Assembly (NCBI GenBank): GCA_009746045.1
Contig: RPFO01000050.1
Coordinates: forward strand, 1,175,381-1,239,380
From: Mesostigma viride
Taxonomy: Eukaryota > Streptophyta > Mesostigmatophyceae > Mesostigmatales > Mesostigmataceae
DNA length: 64,000 bases
Reading direction: 5' to 3'
Position numbers and translations under genes: made by a program. Below, piece by piece: positions 25,901 to 35,338 of the stretch (position 1 is the first letter of the stretch; every line of letters begins with the position of its first letter). A model generated the notes under the pieces. That model was not told where the DNA came from. It did not search any database and saw only the letters and a program-made list of their open reading frames with translations.

Positions 25901-27230
25901 GTGGGGAACAGGGATGGAAGGGAAGGCGTGCACACGCTGCTTGGTGAACATTCTGTGCGGCATGCAATACTACCAAAGCTGATTCCAGGCCATTCAGTGC
26001 AGCGTGCCTCTATGTGGGACATTTTGGAGATGTGAAAGGCTCGGTCAGTCGATGCCAGCGAACCGAGGGTGCTGATGAAAGGCCGTGACACGTAGAGAGA
26101 GAGGTGCATGGCATCATCAAGGATACGGCAAGAGAGAGGGAGAGCAAAGTGTGTGGCAAGGCGTACCACAATCACCGTACTGCTGCATTTTCGGCATGGT
26201 TGCACTGGCTGGGCTGAATGAGATGTGTGTCTCACGCTGATCGGCATGCAGTACGAGCCTCGGGCATGCTAGTGCCAGCTGCACACCCAGCGAGCAGGTG
26301 CATCCCATGCCCAGCTTAAGGAACTGGTGTGCATCCCATGCCCAGCTTAAGGAACTGGTGTGCATCCCATGCCCAGCTTAAGGAACTGGTGTGCATCCCA
26401 TGCCCAGCTTAAGGAACTGGTGTGCATCCCATGCCCAGCTTAAGGAACTGGTGTGCATCCCGTGCCCAGCTTAAGGAACTGGTGTGCATCCCATGCCCAG
26501 CTTAAGGAACTGGTGTGCATCCCATGCCCAGCTTAAGGCACTGGTGTGCATCCCATGCCCAGCTTAAGGAACTGGTGTGCATCCCATGCCCAGCTTAAGG
26601 AACTGGTGTGCATCCCATGCCCAGCTTAAGGAACTGGTGATAACCCGCACTGGATTGCCTGCATAACCTCGTACAACTCTAGGCGATGAAGGCACTTCGT
26701 GCACTTGGTTTGTACCGTGGGAATGGCGTCCCACGCCAGCGCGCATGTATGTTAGTGTCTAGGTCGTAGTTCCTTTTCTATTGCGTAGTTTGCTTGCCTT
26801 GGTAAGTTTTTTGAAGGTAGCGTTCTCAATAAATATACATGAATGTGTTGTGATGGAGTTGGTGCCTCCGTACACTTTGGCTGGTTGTTTGGTTCAATGC
26901 AGGTTGAAGGTACATTTGTATTGTGGCCGGGGCACCGTCATCGGTGGCATCATCACCTGCTTTCTCGGCATTCTGGCATTTATGAAGGATGACGACGAGT
27001 CATCCGCCCTTTTATGGGTCTGTTACATCTTATTCCTGGCAGTGTCTGCCCTTGTCCATTGGAGAGGGCGGGCACGGAACAAGGCCGCCGGTGGTCAGCC
27101 GGCCCCTCCTACGGGTGTTGTCGTGTCTAGGGAAATGTCGTACGCGGTGGGGATTGAGGAGGTGGGTGCTCATCGGCTGGAGAGGAACGCGGGCGGATTC
27201 CAGCGTTTCGAGGATGAGCGCGTAGGTTGA
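19907..27230 (+). CDS. DOMON domain - cytochrome b561 membrane protein
   Basis: Such proteins pass electrons, often from ascorbate, across a membrane through two haems in the b561 core, and the DOMON part binds a further haem outside. Exons: 19907-20092 (signal peptide around LIIYLVVVGSTLFYSVNC, then LPGYSCSLVVREGRLK), 20274-20410 (VHWETFADMETDTVRIAAET to the MIPGYAVIGW motif of DOMON), 21431-21692, 24347-24725, 25445-25545 and 26903-27230 (TGA). The b561 core keeps four histidines: AHGLAM, FQWHRVL, LHAVCG and KVHLYCGRG. About five hydrophobic segments follow the DOMON part. Phases match at all junctions, but in exon 4 a run of seven C near 24422-24428 puts the DOMON end (HDGHFTLDF) and the TM part (VFTRGAHMFDN) out of frame by one base: a sequencing slip or a real frameshift. 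Start: 19907, or Met 19931 just before the signal core. Confidence 0.88.
20820..21428 (+). other. Pyrimidine-rich part of b561-gene intron 2
   Basis: More than 600 bp with over three quarters C and T on the + strand leads into the acceptor at 21429. Open frames here encode only Pro/Leu/Ser-rich sequence. I see no exon. Confidence 0.7.
21760..21815 (+). repeat. Decayed copy of b561-gene exon 3 end
   Basis: GACACCCAGTTGAAGTACGC, then ATACACGTTCTCCTACATCA and CTCC, repeats the exon 3 end (GACACCAAGTTCAACTACGC at 21639 onward) about 125 bp downstream, with the donor lost (ATCATGGTGGGCC). A similar trace of the exon 4 end lies at 24967-24985 (GCGAGGATCAACCGGGCGCG). Confidence 0.8.
22172..24155 (+). 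mobile_element. Half-LINE subfamily C, near-complete ORF1-only retroposon
   Basis: A perfect 13-bp duplication ATGCTTTTCCATG (22159-22171 and 24156-24168) bounds a 1984-bp element inside intron 3 of the b561 gene, in the same orientation. Order: 5'UTR starting near GCCACGAG; a perfect hairpin AGATGCGTCTT-TTC-AAGACGCATCT (22229-22253); one ORF1-like frame (22296-23787); a 3'UTR; the palindrome CACGTGACGCAGTCACGTG (24122-24140); and an AATTAATT tail. There is no RT or endonuclease. The ends are exact, so this is a whole mobile unit and not a LINE with a lost part. Confidence 0.9.
22296..23787 (+). pseudogene. L1-ORF1p-like protein of half-LINE C
   Basis: About 497 codons in one frame apart from a frameshift near 22540 and one TAG at 23614. 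It starts MPPKRSLNKQIELLP. An N-terminal domain (RADVIKFLARHDELFLP ... CSYLRCDAQQDFTPIGYAGL) is followed by a long heptad region (about 22930-23300, EHIVTKVSEATATVTTRLKQ and similar), an RRM-like part (RCRVIHRRFDMQPGE ... AYRLPHPRDKAGPPPVVLTF) and a basic C-terminal part (SWSLDDDLTPAQQ, TAG, QRRDQWPDYIRHK, VYWRGGDLYVNKKLW). The order coiled coil, RRM, CTD is that of L1 ORF1p, an RNA-binding trimer. The TAG replaces a CAG kept in related copies, so a single transition has closed the frame. Confidence 0.75.
25210..25380 (+). repeat. GGTGGTGGGTGTGCCT minisatellite in b561-gene intron 4
   Basis: Short imperfect tandem units of about 16 bp (GGTGGTGGGTGTGCCT) and related GGTTGCGTGTCTG units lie upstream of exon 5. 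They show G-rich strand bias. Confidence 0.8.
26299..26640 (+). repeat. 31-bp minisatellite in b561-gene intron 5
   Basis: Eleven nearly identical units (GCATCCCATGCCCAGCTTAA, GGAACTGGTGT) lie between exons 5 and 6. Only single substitutions separate units, so the array was homogenised recently. Confidence 0.97.
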
Positions 27231-27622
27231 GACTGTCTACGATACGTAGGGAGCGGCAGGAAAAGTTCGCTCCAGATGCCACTATGTGCACATTGCTGAC
27301 GTGGACTTTGATGCCAAAAATCTTACGTGCGTGAAAGTTGTGGCTGCGAAATCACCCTTGCAACTTATTTATAGGCCAGGCATCTGCATACATTGGCTAG
27401 ATTCTAGTTTCCATCTCCATCTACACCTCTACTGACACCTTTGACGATTTATGGTCACGTGACAAAGTCTACAAGCATTAAATGAGAAAACTATACTTAG
27501 TTGTCGCCAGGCTCGAGCTAACCTGGTCCAGATCCTGGAGCCAGAGTCCTGGCCTGCGCTGGTTGTCTCAATGACGCAGTCTCCCTTGATGTAAAACTTT
27601 GGGAGACCATTGATAAGTGCAT
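27231..27622 (+). other. b561-gene 3' flank with SINE-like remnant
   Basis: The probable 3'UTR is followed at about 27500-27575 by a diverged minus-oriented piece of the SINE-like repeat, ending CTGGCCTGCGCTGGTTGTCT then C. No gene is seen. Confidence 0.5.
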
Positions 27623-27840
27623 GCACACATTAATTAATATGCACGTGACTGCGTCACGTGGGTGCCAATGTACAGAGTAAAGGAACCTTCAACCCTATAC
27701 ACACAGCGAGGAGGGAGGGCGCCCTAGCTTCTCTCACTGCCGCAAGTAGGCAGGCCACAGAGGGCTCTCTCCACAGCATGGTGCCGGGGCGCAACACTGT
27801 GAGTGCAATACAACCCGAGTGCAATACCAAATTAATTTAG
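27623..27840 (-). mobile_element. 3'-end fragment of half-LINE C
   Basis: After an ATTAATTAAT tail come CACGTGACTGCGTCACGTG (27642-27660), GGTGCCAATGTACAGAGTAA and further sequence that matches, inverted, the 3'UTR at 23950-24155. It is 5'-truncated. No clear target duplication was found. Confidence 0.75.
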
Positions 27841-28081
27841 ACCCTGTTGGATAGGAGACCCCCGGCCGGGCACCATGGGCGCTGACAAAAAGAACTCCTG
27901 ACCCATACTCCAACATCGCCTGTGCCTCACCACATCCCAGCAATGACCTTTCCTTTATTCCATTTTTGTTTTTGTTATTATTATTACTCTTTACTTTAAA
28001 TAAAAAAATAATTAATTAATAGACACGTGACTGCGTCACGTGAGCATAAGTCCTCAGTGGGAGGGAAACATGGGATGGAAT

Positions 28082-28405
28082 TGAATTGAATTGAATTGAA
28101 TTGTAACATAACTCCGTTGGGAGTATATGTAGCACATAGCCCAGAGAAGGGGCATATGGCCTATCATACATTCTAAGCTACTTCCTGCAAGGGTGGGAAT
28201 GTAAACAACACTTGCTCTAGGTGCACTAGGGCACCTGCACCACCCAGAGTTTCAGGCAACACCCAGCGAAGGGGAGCCTGTCATAGGTGGGGAAGATCAT
28301 CATGGCTATACAAGAGCTAGGACATGGCTTCTCTACAGAGAGCATCTCTCTGCATGGCATAGAATGGCGAAATTCTTAATGCAACATCCATGGGGGTCCC
28401 GTTAT
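28082..28405 (-). mobile_element. 5'-truncated half-LINE B 3'UTR inside LINE relic
   Basis: A perfect 12-bp duplication ATGGGATGGAAT (28070-28081 and 28406-28417) bounds it. It starts (in + reading) with a TTGAA-repeat tail, then the terminal hairpin ACTCC-GTTG-GGAGT (28111-28124) and the inner hairpin CAGAGAGCATCTCTCTG. Confidence 0.9.
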
Positions 28406-29244
28406 ATGGGATGGAATGGATGGTGTAAGCTATCTAGGTCCTAGTTACAGGGTTGTGGGCACCGCGGCCCGAATCGCTGTGAATGCCATACGCGGTCACA
28501 CGCGGAGCCCCCACAGATTTGGGGGTGGTCTCCTTCATCACTACTTGCCATCGATCCTTGCGTACCATCTCCCCCCATATTACAGACAAACCAGGAGGCT
28601 GCCCGGGTGTGAGCCCGTCACGTCTAGTGTAGCACATGTCCATGCCGAGTCTATCACGAAAAGTCCACGGGTGGCGGCCCTGCCGCGCGAGGCCTGGGGC
28701 ACGCCAGCTGAGGACATAACGCGCAGGCTGGGCGGACTAATTGGTGCCAGCTAGTCTATCTGATGTGTCTAGCGCGAGCACGGCGCCTGGCGCATAACAT
28801 CATTAATTAATTAATTATCAACATCACTCCGTTGGGAGTAGATGTAGCACATAGCCCTGAGAAGGGGCATATGGCTTTTAATACATCTAGGCTACTTCAT
28901 GCAAGGGTGGGAATGTAAGCTACCCCTGCTCTAGGTGCACCAGGGCACCTGCACCCTCATGGTCTATCACGCTATGCCCGGGTAAGGGGGGAGCATGCCT
29001 GTGAGGGAGGAAGATCATCATGGCTATACAAGAGCTAGGACATGGCTGCTCGACAGAGAGCATCTCTCTGCATGGCATAGCATGGCTAAATTCTTAATGC
29101 AACATCCATGGGGGTCCCATTATAGACAAAGCATGGCTAAATGTTGAAGGCATCATCCATGGGGGCCATTATGGGCGCACATGCGCGTGGGCCACATACT
29201 AGGCTAAGCCTTACTAATCTACACTACTGGTATATATATTCCTA

Positions 29245-29658
29245 GTATAAGCTCCTGGCCTACGGCGACGTCGGGCACCATCGTGTGGTGCCCTTTGTCC
29301 TGGAGGAGTTTGGGGCCATGGGGCCCCTGACCTCCGCCTTCTTCAAGGAGTGTTGCCGGCTCCGGGAGGACCGGCTGGACCTGGAGGGCCAGCGGGCCCC
29401 ATGGTCGGCGCGGACCTGGACGTCATATTGGCGTCAGCGCTTGTCGGTGGCGCTGACTCGGGCCATGGCTGACATCATGCTCCGCCGTACGCGGGCTGAT
29501 TTTGCGGTGCAGCAGGGCTATTAGGTTCCTCCCGTTAGGCGTTTCCATTGGTCTTATCGTAGTATAGAGCTTTGACATGGCTCTGTATATAGGTTTATAG
29601 CTGGGCGTTTGCTTTGGTTTGAGTGATTTCACTCTGCTGTAAGTAATTATATTTTTAA
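29245..29658 (+). mobile_element. 5'-truncated LINE tail copy 1, C-terminal protein end
   Basis: It is bounded by TATATATATTCCTA (29231-29244 and 29659-29672). It encodes YGDVGHHRVVPFVLEEFGAM, then FFKECCRLREDRLDLEGQRA, and WYWRQRLSVAL-like helices (TSYWRQRLSVALTRAMADIM) to a stop at 29522. The 3'UTR of about 130 bp ends TAATTATATTTTTAA. This matches the extreme C-terminus of algal LINE-type RT proteins that follows a PD-(D/E)xK-like domain. Confidence 0.75.
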
Positions 29659-29672
29659 TATATATATTCCTA

Positions 29673-30142
29673 TGTTGTATTTGCACACTGTCCTCCTGAC
29701 GGTGGTGCTCGCCATGATTCGGTCGGTTTTCCCCCACGCGAACATCCGGTCCGAGGATGCGGATGGCGCTGCCTTCTATTCCCCCAACCACCGGCCTGAC
29801 ATCGTGGTGCTGGACTTTGAGGGGGGTGGCCGGCATCTGCTTATTGACGTTTCGGTGGCGCGGCCCTTGGCTCTTAGCCACGTGGCTGGGGCCTCCCTCA
29901 CGGCAGGTTACACGGCGGACCGGGCGGAGCGGGCCAAGCTCCTGGCCTACGGCGACGTCGGGCACCATCGTGTGGTGCCCTTTGTCCTGGAGGAGTTTGG
30001 GGCCATGGGTTCCTCCCGTTAGGCGTTTCCATTGGTCTTATCGTAGTATAGAGCTTTGACATGGCTCTGTATATAGGTTTATAGCTGGGCGTTTGCTTTG
30101 GTTTGAGTGATTTCACTCTGCTGTAAGTAATTATATTTTTAA
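29673..30142 (+). mobile_element. LINE tail copy 2, with PD-(D/E)xK-like domain
   Basis: It sits between the second and third copies of the same target (29659-29672 and 30143-30154, the latter 12 bp). It encodes HRPDIVVLDFEGGGRHLLID, then VSVARPLALSHVAGASLTAG, then YGDVGHHRVVPFVLEEFGAM. The PD...hhhDVSV pattern resembles a PD-(D/E)xK nuclease fold. The part after GAMG that copy 1 keeps is deleted, and the shared 3'UTR follows at once. Confidence 0.75.
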
Positions 30143-30151
30143 TATATATTC

Positions 30152-31512
30152 CTAGTCTGAGGTGGCAGGAGGGGGCTGCCAGGGCTTGTGGTCAACGTGG
30201 ATGACCGCCCCCCTCCAGTATACCGGCTTCCCCCTTGCGCTCTGCCGGAGCTGAAGGTAGGTCGGCCATAGCTCGCGTCGCCGCTGTTGCTGGGCCAGGG
30301 TCAAGTCGTCGTCCAGCGTGAAGCGAGTCTCCGAGAGCTTCTTGCGGCATTTAAGGAACGCCAGCTTGTCCGCCATGTACTTAAAGGTGAGGAGCACGGG
30401 TGCCGGGCCAGCCTTCCCCCGCGCGCGGGGGAGGCGGACAGCCGACATGTCCAGCTCACCAGTGAGTAACATGGGGGCAAGAATGGCGCGCTTCAAGAAG
30501 GCTCGTGGAGGTCTCACCTGCCTGCTGGTCGAAGTGCTTGACGATGACATTGTGGCTGCGCCGGGCGATGTCGGCTTCCTCGCGAAGGTCGAGGGCTTGT
30601 TGCTTGAGTTGTGCCGAGATGGTGGAGGTGGTGGAGGTGGTGTGTTGCTTAAGCAAGTCCGCCCAGGTGGAGGGAGCATCGCCGACCGGGCCAGCAGGAG
30701 CCGGCTGGGCGGCGATGTCCTTCACCGCCTGGGCGGTGAGGCCGGCGCGGTGTCATGCAAGCTCTCAAGGGCGTTGGCGGTGGCTTGAAGGCGTTGGTCG
30801 AGGTCGAGGAGCTGGGCTTTGATGTCGGCAGTGGAGGCGGAAATGGCAGTGGAGGTGGAGGCGGCGGCGGTGGAAATGTGAGGAAGTTCAGCAGTCAGCG
30901 TGCCGCCGATTGCTGCTATGTCGGCAGCAAGGGGGGTCACGTGCTGCTGAAAGGCTTCCGTCGGTGAGGATGGAGCGGAGGGTGGGGACGGAAAGGGGTG
31001 AAGCCCAGATCTCGGCGTCAGAGCGCTGGAGAAGGGAGTTGAGGATGGCGTGCTGGAGATGGGGGCGGAAGCTGCCGATGAGCCCGTAGATGTTGGCCCA
31101 GCGGCTGCCGTCCGGGGCGAGGAGGCGATTGGTGGAGTAGAGATGGAGGCACAGGTCGTTAAGCGAAGCGTAATCCCCGAAGAAGATGCAGCGCATAGCA
31201 TCGGTCGGAGAAATGGTGGCCCAGTCGTAATCTGCGACCTTGAAAGGCCGGGGACGAAAGCTCGGTTCTGTGTATTGGGGGCGTGAAGACCCTCGATCCT
31301 GTGTCGTCGGCTGGGCGGGTGCGCTTGGGGTCAGGCGATGCAGATGGCGAGGCGTTAAGCCCGGGGGGTTGCGGGACGACCACCAGTGCACGACTAGTGT
31401 CATCGCCGCCTGCCGGACCTGATGGCGAAGCTGCAGCCGGAGCTGCAGACGTATTGTCATTGCCGAGCGCGGCCGCCAGGCTGCGTTGCGTCGGGGCGCG
31501 TTTGTTCGCCAT
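30152..31512 (-). pseudogene. L1-ORF1p-like protein of half-LINE B, frameshifted
   Basis: It starts MANKRAPTQRSLAAALGNDN and ends KPVYWRGAVIHVDHKPWQPP. Segments, in different frames because of several indels, are a Ser/Pro/Ala-rich N-terminus; YDWATISPTDAMRCIFFGDY; a heptad region (TADIKAQLLDLDQRLQATAN); the RRM-like part (RSHNVIVKHFDQQAGE ... VRLPRARGKAGPAPVLLTF); and the C-terminal part (FTLDDDLTLAQQQRRRELWP). Two other B copies (32880 and 52858) share this order. Confidence 0.75.
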
Positions 31513-31670
31513 ATATTGCGTTTTAGATTCGGAAAATTATATCAGCATGTGCGTCTTAGAAAGACGAAGCGATAGTGATATTCACGGCTAAATTCGGTGC
31601 TCAAACGTGAAAGTTATGAGCTCCGACAGCCATGGCTACCTCGTGGCCGGAATTTCGTGGGGCTTAACAT

Positions 31671-32095
31671 AATCCACTACAATAATAAACAGGTACGGCG
31701 ACAGGACGCAACCCTGCCAGACGCCGGTCTGCAGTGGGCATGGCGGGGTAAAGCCGTGTTGAGTGCGCACCGAAGTGGTCGACCCCTCATACAGCGTGCG
31801 GATGACGGTAATCAGGGGAGTGGGGACGCAAGCGCGAGCAAGTACAGCCCATAGAGCGTCCCAGAGGACAGAATCAAAAGTCTTGATGAAGTCGACGAAG
31901 ATCAGGATGGCGGGAAACTCACCAGGTTGCAGGAGCTAGAGCGATTTCCTCAAAGAGGCGACGCGCGACGAAGATGGCCATGACGGTGTCAGTTGCGGCC
32001 AGGACGAAAGCCCATTTGACTTTCCCCTAGGTGACGGTCGAGAGCAGAACAAAGGCCGCGGTTGCTCAAGGATCATGCGCATGAACTGATTTATA
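31671..32095 (-). pseudogene. LINE reverse transcriptase palm fragment
   Basis: The minus strand reads QMGFRPGRN, then after a frameshift TDTVMAIFVARRLFEEIALA, then EFPAILIFVDFIKTFDSVLW and GVWQGCVLSPYLFIIVVDYV. These are RT motifs 1-4 of LINEs: GFRPGR, FVDF.K.FDSV (catalytic Asp) and G(V)RQGC.LSP.LF, here with Trp for Arg. The YADD box is missing because the half-LINE at 31661 interrupts the gene. Frameshifts and a stop show it is dead. Confidence 0.82.
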
Positions 32096-32121
32096 ATATG
32101 AAATGAACATTGTACTGAATG

Positions 32122-32466
32122 GGAGTGTCTAGTGGTGAGCACCGTTGCTGCGATCGCTCTCCCACCATTTACGAGGAAATACCCGCAAATGGAAAACCAC
32201 TGAAAAGGTCAAGCTAGTGACAGTCATTACGTTAGCCATGCCATGATTCCAAACGTCCAAGAACTGCACACGGTGCAAAGGCAAAATTCCAGAGGACAGC
32301 ACTTTCGCATGTGCGGCGGGAACCAAAAGCCCGCGTATGCAAGAAAACATTGTGTTGCTGCAGCGACACGACGATGTGGACAACGAATCCAGTGCCAAGC
32401 TCAGAACGGCTGCAAAGGAGATCTGGCATCACAGGGTTCAGATGTGCCGAGATACTGCGCGATCCA
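32122..32466. repeat. 345-bp dispersed repeat, copy 1, with a conserved frame
   Basis: From GGGAGTGTCTAGTGGTGAGC to GCGATCCA the segment is over 90% identical to 36309-36652. On the + strand one frame reads NCTRCKGKIPEDSTFACAAG, then MQENIVL and KEIWHHRVQM, with a CxxC; on the minus strand another long frame exists. I do not recognise either. It could be a mobile repeat or a copied host exon. Confidence 0.6.
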
Positions 32467-32879
32467 GCCGGTCCACGACCTGTTTGTAGAGCCTGTGCCA
32501 AAGGGCAGCACCGAACAGATGTGGGTGACAGTTGCAGTGACAATAGGTTGCTGCCTAACGGGCCGGTCGTTTCAGAGCTCAGCGCTGCAGCTAGCCAGGC
32601 TGCGTTTTTCGTGGTGCGTTTGCTGACTGGCCATTATTTTGCGTAATAGCTTCGGGCTTGTCACAATACTGCGTAATACAGATTATAGTAGCAGATGCAC
32701 CTTGATGAAGTCACTCTCTGACGAGCCACGAGCCACGAGGTAGCCATGGCTGACGGCGGAGCTCATAACTTTCACGTTTGAGCACGTTTTAGCCGTGAAT
32801 ATCACAATCGACGCGTCTTTCTACGACGCATATGCTGATATAATTTTCCGAAGCTATTACGCAATATATTGACGAGCAA

Positions 32880-34295
32880 ATGCTCCTCGACGCAACGTGC
32901 AGCCTGGCGGCTGCGCTCGGCAATGAAAATACGTCTGCAGCTCCAGCTGCAGCTTCGCGCCATCAGGGCCGTCCGGAAGGCAGTGGTGACACTAGCCGCG
33001 CACTGGTGGTCGCCCCGAACCCTCCCGGGCTTTCCTCGCCCTCTGCATCGCCTGACCCAAAGCGCAGTCGCCCAGGCGAACCTGGCTGATCTGAGCGTGA
33101 TTTTGACGTTGATCGGCTCTTTACCACCTTCGACGTCAACAGGCCTGCCTTTTTCGACATGCCACCCATCAAGATACTGGAGCTCGTGTTTTATGGGTCA
33201 CGCGCCTCACTGCTGGCCCTGTGCCAGCAACTCAATTTCAACAGTCAACACCCACTTTTTCCTCAACGGAGCTGACGGCCGGTTTTCCCACCGCGTATCT
33301 GACGCCCCTTCTTCGACCAACCAGGCGCTGGCTGGTCTCGCCCCCGCCTTCAGCTCGCAGCTCTCTTTACCCTCACTAAGCGTTCGGCCGAGGAGCAGTT
33401 CTGCACCCCGCCCCCATTACCGAATCCACCTTCGTCCACCACCTCCACGCCGCCCTCTCACAGCACGTGACGCCCATTGCTGCATCGATGTGGCAGCTGT
33501 GGGTCGCACGCTGGCTGCTGAGCTCCCCACCATCCCCACCGCCACCGCCGCGCTCCTCGCCTCCACCCCCCCCTCCCCCTCCGCCTCCACCGACTCCATC
33601 ACCGCCCAGCTCCGCAACATCGACCAGCGCCTTTTAAAGGACAATGCCATCGCTCCTCCAGAACACCGCAGGCCTCACCGCCCAGGCAGAGAAGGACATT
33701 GCAGCCAAGCCAGCCCCATGGCTGGCCTGGCCGGCGATGCTCCTCCCATCACGACCTGGGCGGACATGCTTAAGCAGCACACCACCTCCACCACCTCCGC
33801 CGTCGCAGCCCAGCTCCAGCGGCAGACGCTTGACCTCCGCGAGGAGGCCGAGCTCGCCAAGCGCAGCCTCAACGCCATACTCAAGAACTTCGACATGGAG
33901 GAAGGTGAGAATTCCGAGAAGCTTGCACGTGCGTTTGAGAGCAAAATCCTTGATCGCGTGGGCCTTTTGGGTGAGATTAAGCTGACCGCCCACCGCCTTC
34001 CCCGCGCGCGGGGTAAGGCAGGGGCGCTCCCGCTTCTTCTCATCTTTGAGAGCCCATCGGACAAGATTCGTTTCTCAGACGCGCCAAGCGGCTCGAGAAC
34101 ACTCCCTTCACCGTGGGCGATGACTTGACCCTGGCGCAGCAACAACGGCGACGGGAGCTATGGCCGACCTACCTCCAGCTCCGGCAGACCAAGGCGGGGC
34201 AGCCGGTGTACTGGAAGGGGGCGGCCATCTACGTCGGCCACAAGCCCTGGCATGCGATCCCCGCGGCCCCCGTGACTCCAGACACCCCAGCTTAG
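32880..34295 (+). pseudogene. L1-ORF1p-like protein of half-LINE B, plus copy
   Basis: It has the same layout as the minus copy: N-terminus SLAAALGNENTSAAPAAAS and PSASPDPKRSRPGE; a middle domain (FDMPPIKILELVFYGSRASL); a heptad region near 33500-33640; EEAELAKRSLNAILKNFDME; AHRLPRARGKAGALPLLLIF; and TLAQQQRRRELWPTYLQLRQ to PVYWKGAAIYVGHKPW, with the stop at 34293. Several frameshifts separate these segments. Confidence 0.75.
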
Positions 34296-34500
34296 GGGAA
34301 TACAGCAGTAGTAGTGTAGAATAGATAGTTAGACCGTGGCCATGTACATGTAAGCCTCCTACAGGCTCTATACCAGCTGATGCACGAGTATTATTTAGCC
34401 ATGTACATGTGTGCCTATGATGTGCCACACTCCAGATGATGTCTAGCTTTATCTAGTTATGCTGTGCCCATGCCTGCAGAGAGCTGCTCTCTGCTGAGAT

Positions 34501-35338
34501 TAATTAATTAATTAATTAAACTCGTGCTCCCGTTGGGGAGTCACGGAGCACCGAAGTGCTTTTAATCCCTGTGTGTGCACTACAGGAGAAAGGGCAGAGA
34601 CCCCCAGTCTCCTTCATGCCAAAGGCATGCCACAGCTGCAATCGGGCGCGGCTAGCTAAAAGGACAGGCTAACGATCCGGCAAACTGTGGGTGCAATAAG
34701 ACCCATGTGAGCATGTCATAGCAAGGAGCGTGGGCAAGTAATCTGAACATAGCCAGGGCGTAGCATGGCTGTACTAGAACTAGGCTAAGGCTATGGCTGG
34801 TTGTGTACCGTGCGTTGGCGGCACGTGACTAGGTTTGTTGGCACAGCTAGGCAAACATTCTAGGCATGGCTGCCTTAGCGACAGTGACTCCAATGGTTAC
34901 AAGCTAGGGCTATTGCTATTCTAGCCCGCTGGGGGCGTCCACATCTTGTGGTTGATCATCAGGTCCCCGCCCCTCCAGTACACCTTGGGCTTCTGGGGGT
35001 CCTGCTTATGGCGGAGGTATTCCGGCCACAGGTCGCGTCGCTGCTGTTGCTGAGCGGGGGTTAGGTCGTCATCCAGCGTCCAGGTGAGGTCGTGCAACCG
35101 CTTGCGACGAGAGAGGAACCGCTGCTTATCCTCAGGGGAGAGGAAGGTGAGCAGGACTGGTGGGGTGGCCGCCTTGTCCCGTGAGTGGGGAAGGCGGTGG
35201 CACCCACGCAGTTCTACCTCACCTACCAGGCCCATGAGGGTAAGAAGCTGTTTCTTGATCTCGTCAGCAAGGGAGGTTGACGTCTCACCTGGCTTCTGGG
35301 GGAAGCGACGTAGCACCACTCGGCACTCGCGGCGAGCG
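34501..35338 (-). mobile_element. Half-LINE subfamily A, 5'-truncated, nested
   Basis: A perfect 12-bp duplication CTCTGCTGAGAT (34489-34500 and 35339-35350) bounds it. On the minus strand: the last 139 codons of the ORF1-like frame (35338-34921, RRECRVVLRRFPQKPGE ... VYWRGGDLMINHKMW), a 3'UTR of about 395 bp, hairpin CTCCC-CAAC-GGGAG (34540-34527) and an ATTA tail. The frame is intact over this length, unlike older copies. Confidence 0.92.

Larger units (their letters stand above)
28801..31661 (-). mobile_element. Half-LINE subfamily B, full structure, minus strand
   Basis: Imperfect 9-bp duplication GCATAACAT/GCTTAACAT (28792-28800 and 31662-31670). On the minus strand: 5'UTR with GCCACGAG start and hairpin CGTCTT-TCT-AAGACG (31566-31552), ORF1-like frame 31512-30152, 3'UTR (30154 and 29230-28815), terminal hairpin ACTCC-CAAC-GGAGT (28839-28826) and an ATTA-repeat tail. 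Two further insertions (29231-30154) lie just behind the stop codon. Without them the element is about 1.95 kb. It has no RT. Confidence 0.8.
28005..32095 (-). mobile_element. LINE relic that hosts a nest of later insertions
   Basis: The pieces, read on the minus strand, are RT palm (32095-31671), then 28800-28406 (end of RT region plus TFRDRLGMDMCYTRRDG C-terminus), then 28081-28018 with palindrome CACGTGACTGCGTCACGTG (28024-28042) and tail ATTAATTAA (28009-28017). They are separated by a half-LINE (28801-31661) and a truncated half-LINE 3'UTR (28082-28405), each with its own TSD. Joining the RT pieces across the half-LINE gives VVDYVMRQA, as in LINE RTs; an internal deletion follows. The nest is strong evidence of layered retroposition. 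Confidence 0.75.

Noticed and set aside
26299-26640. CRISPR-like regular array
   Set aside because: Units are contiguous without unique spacers, in a spliced eukaryotic gene; a minisatellite. The same holds for the 35-bp and 48-bp arrays.
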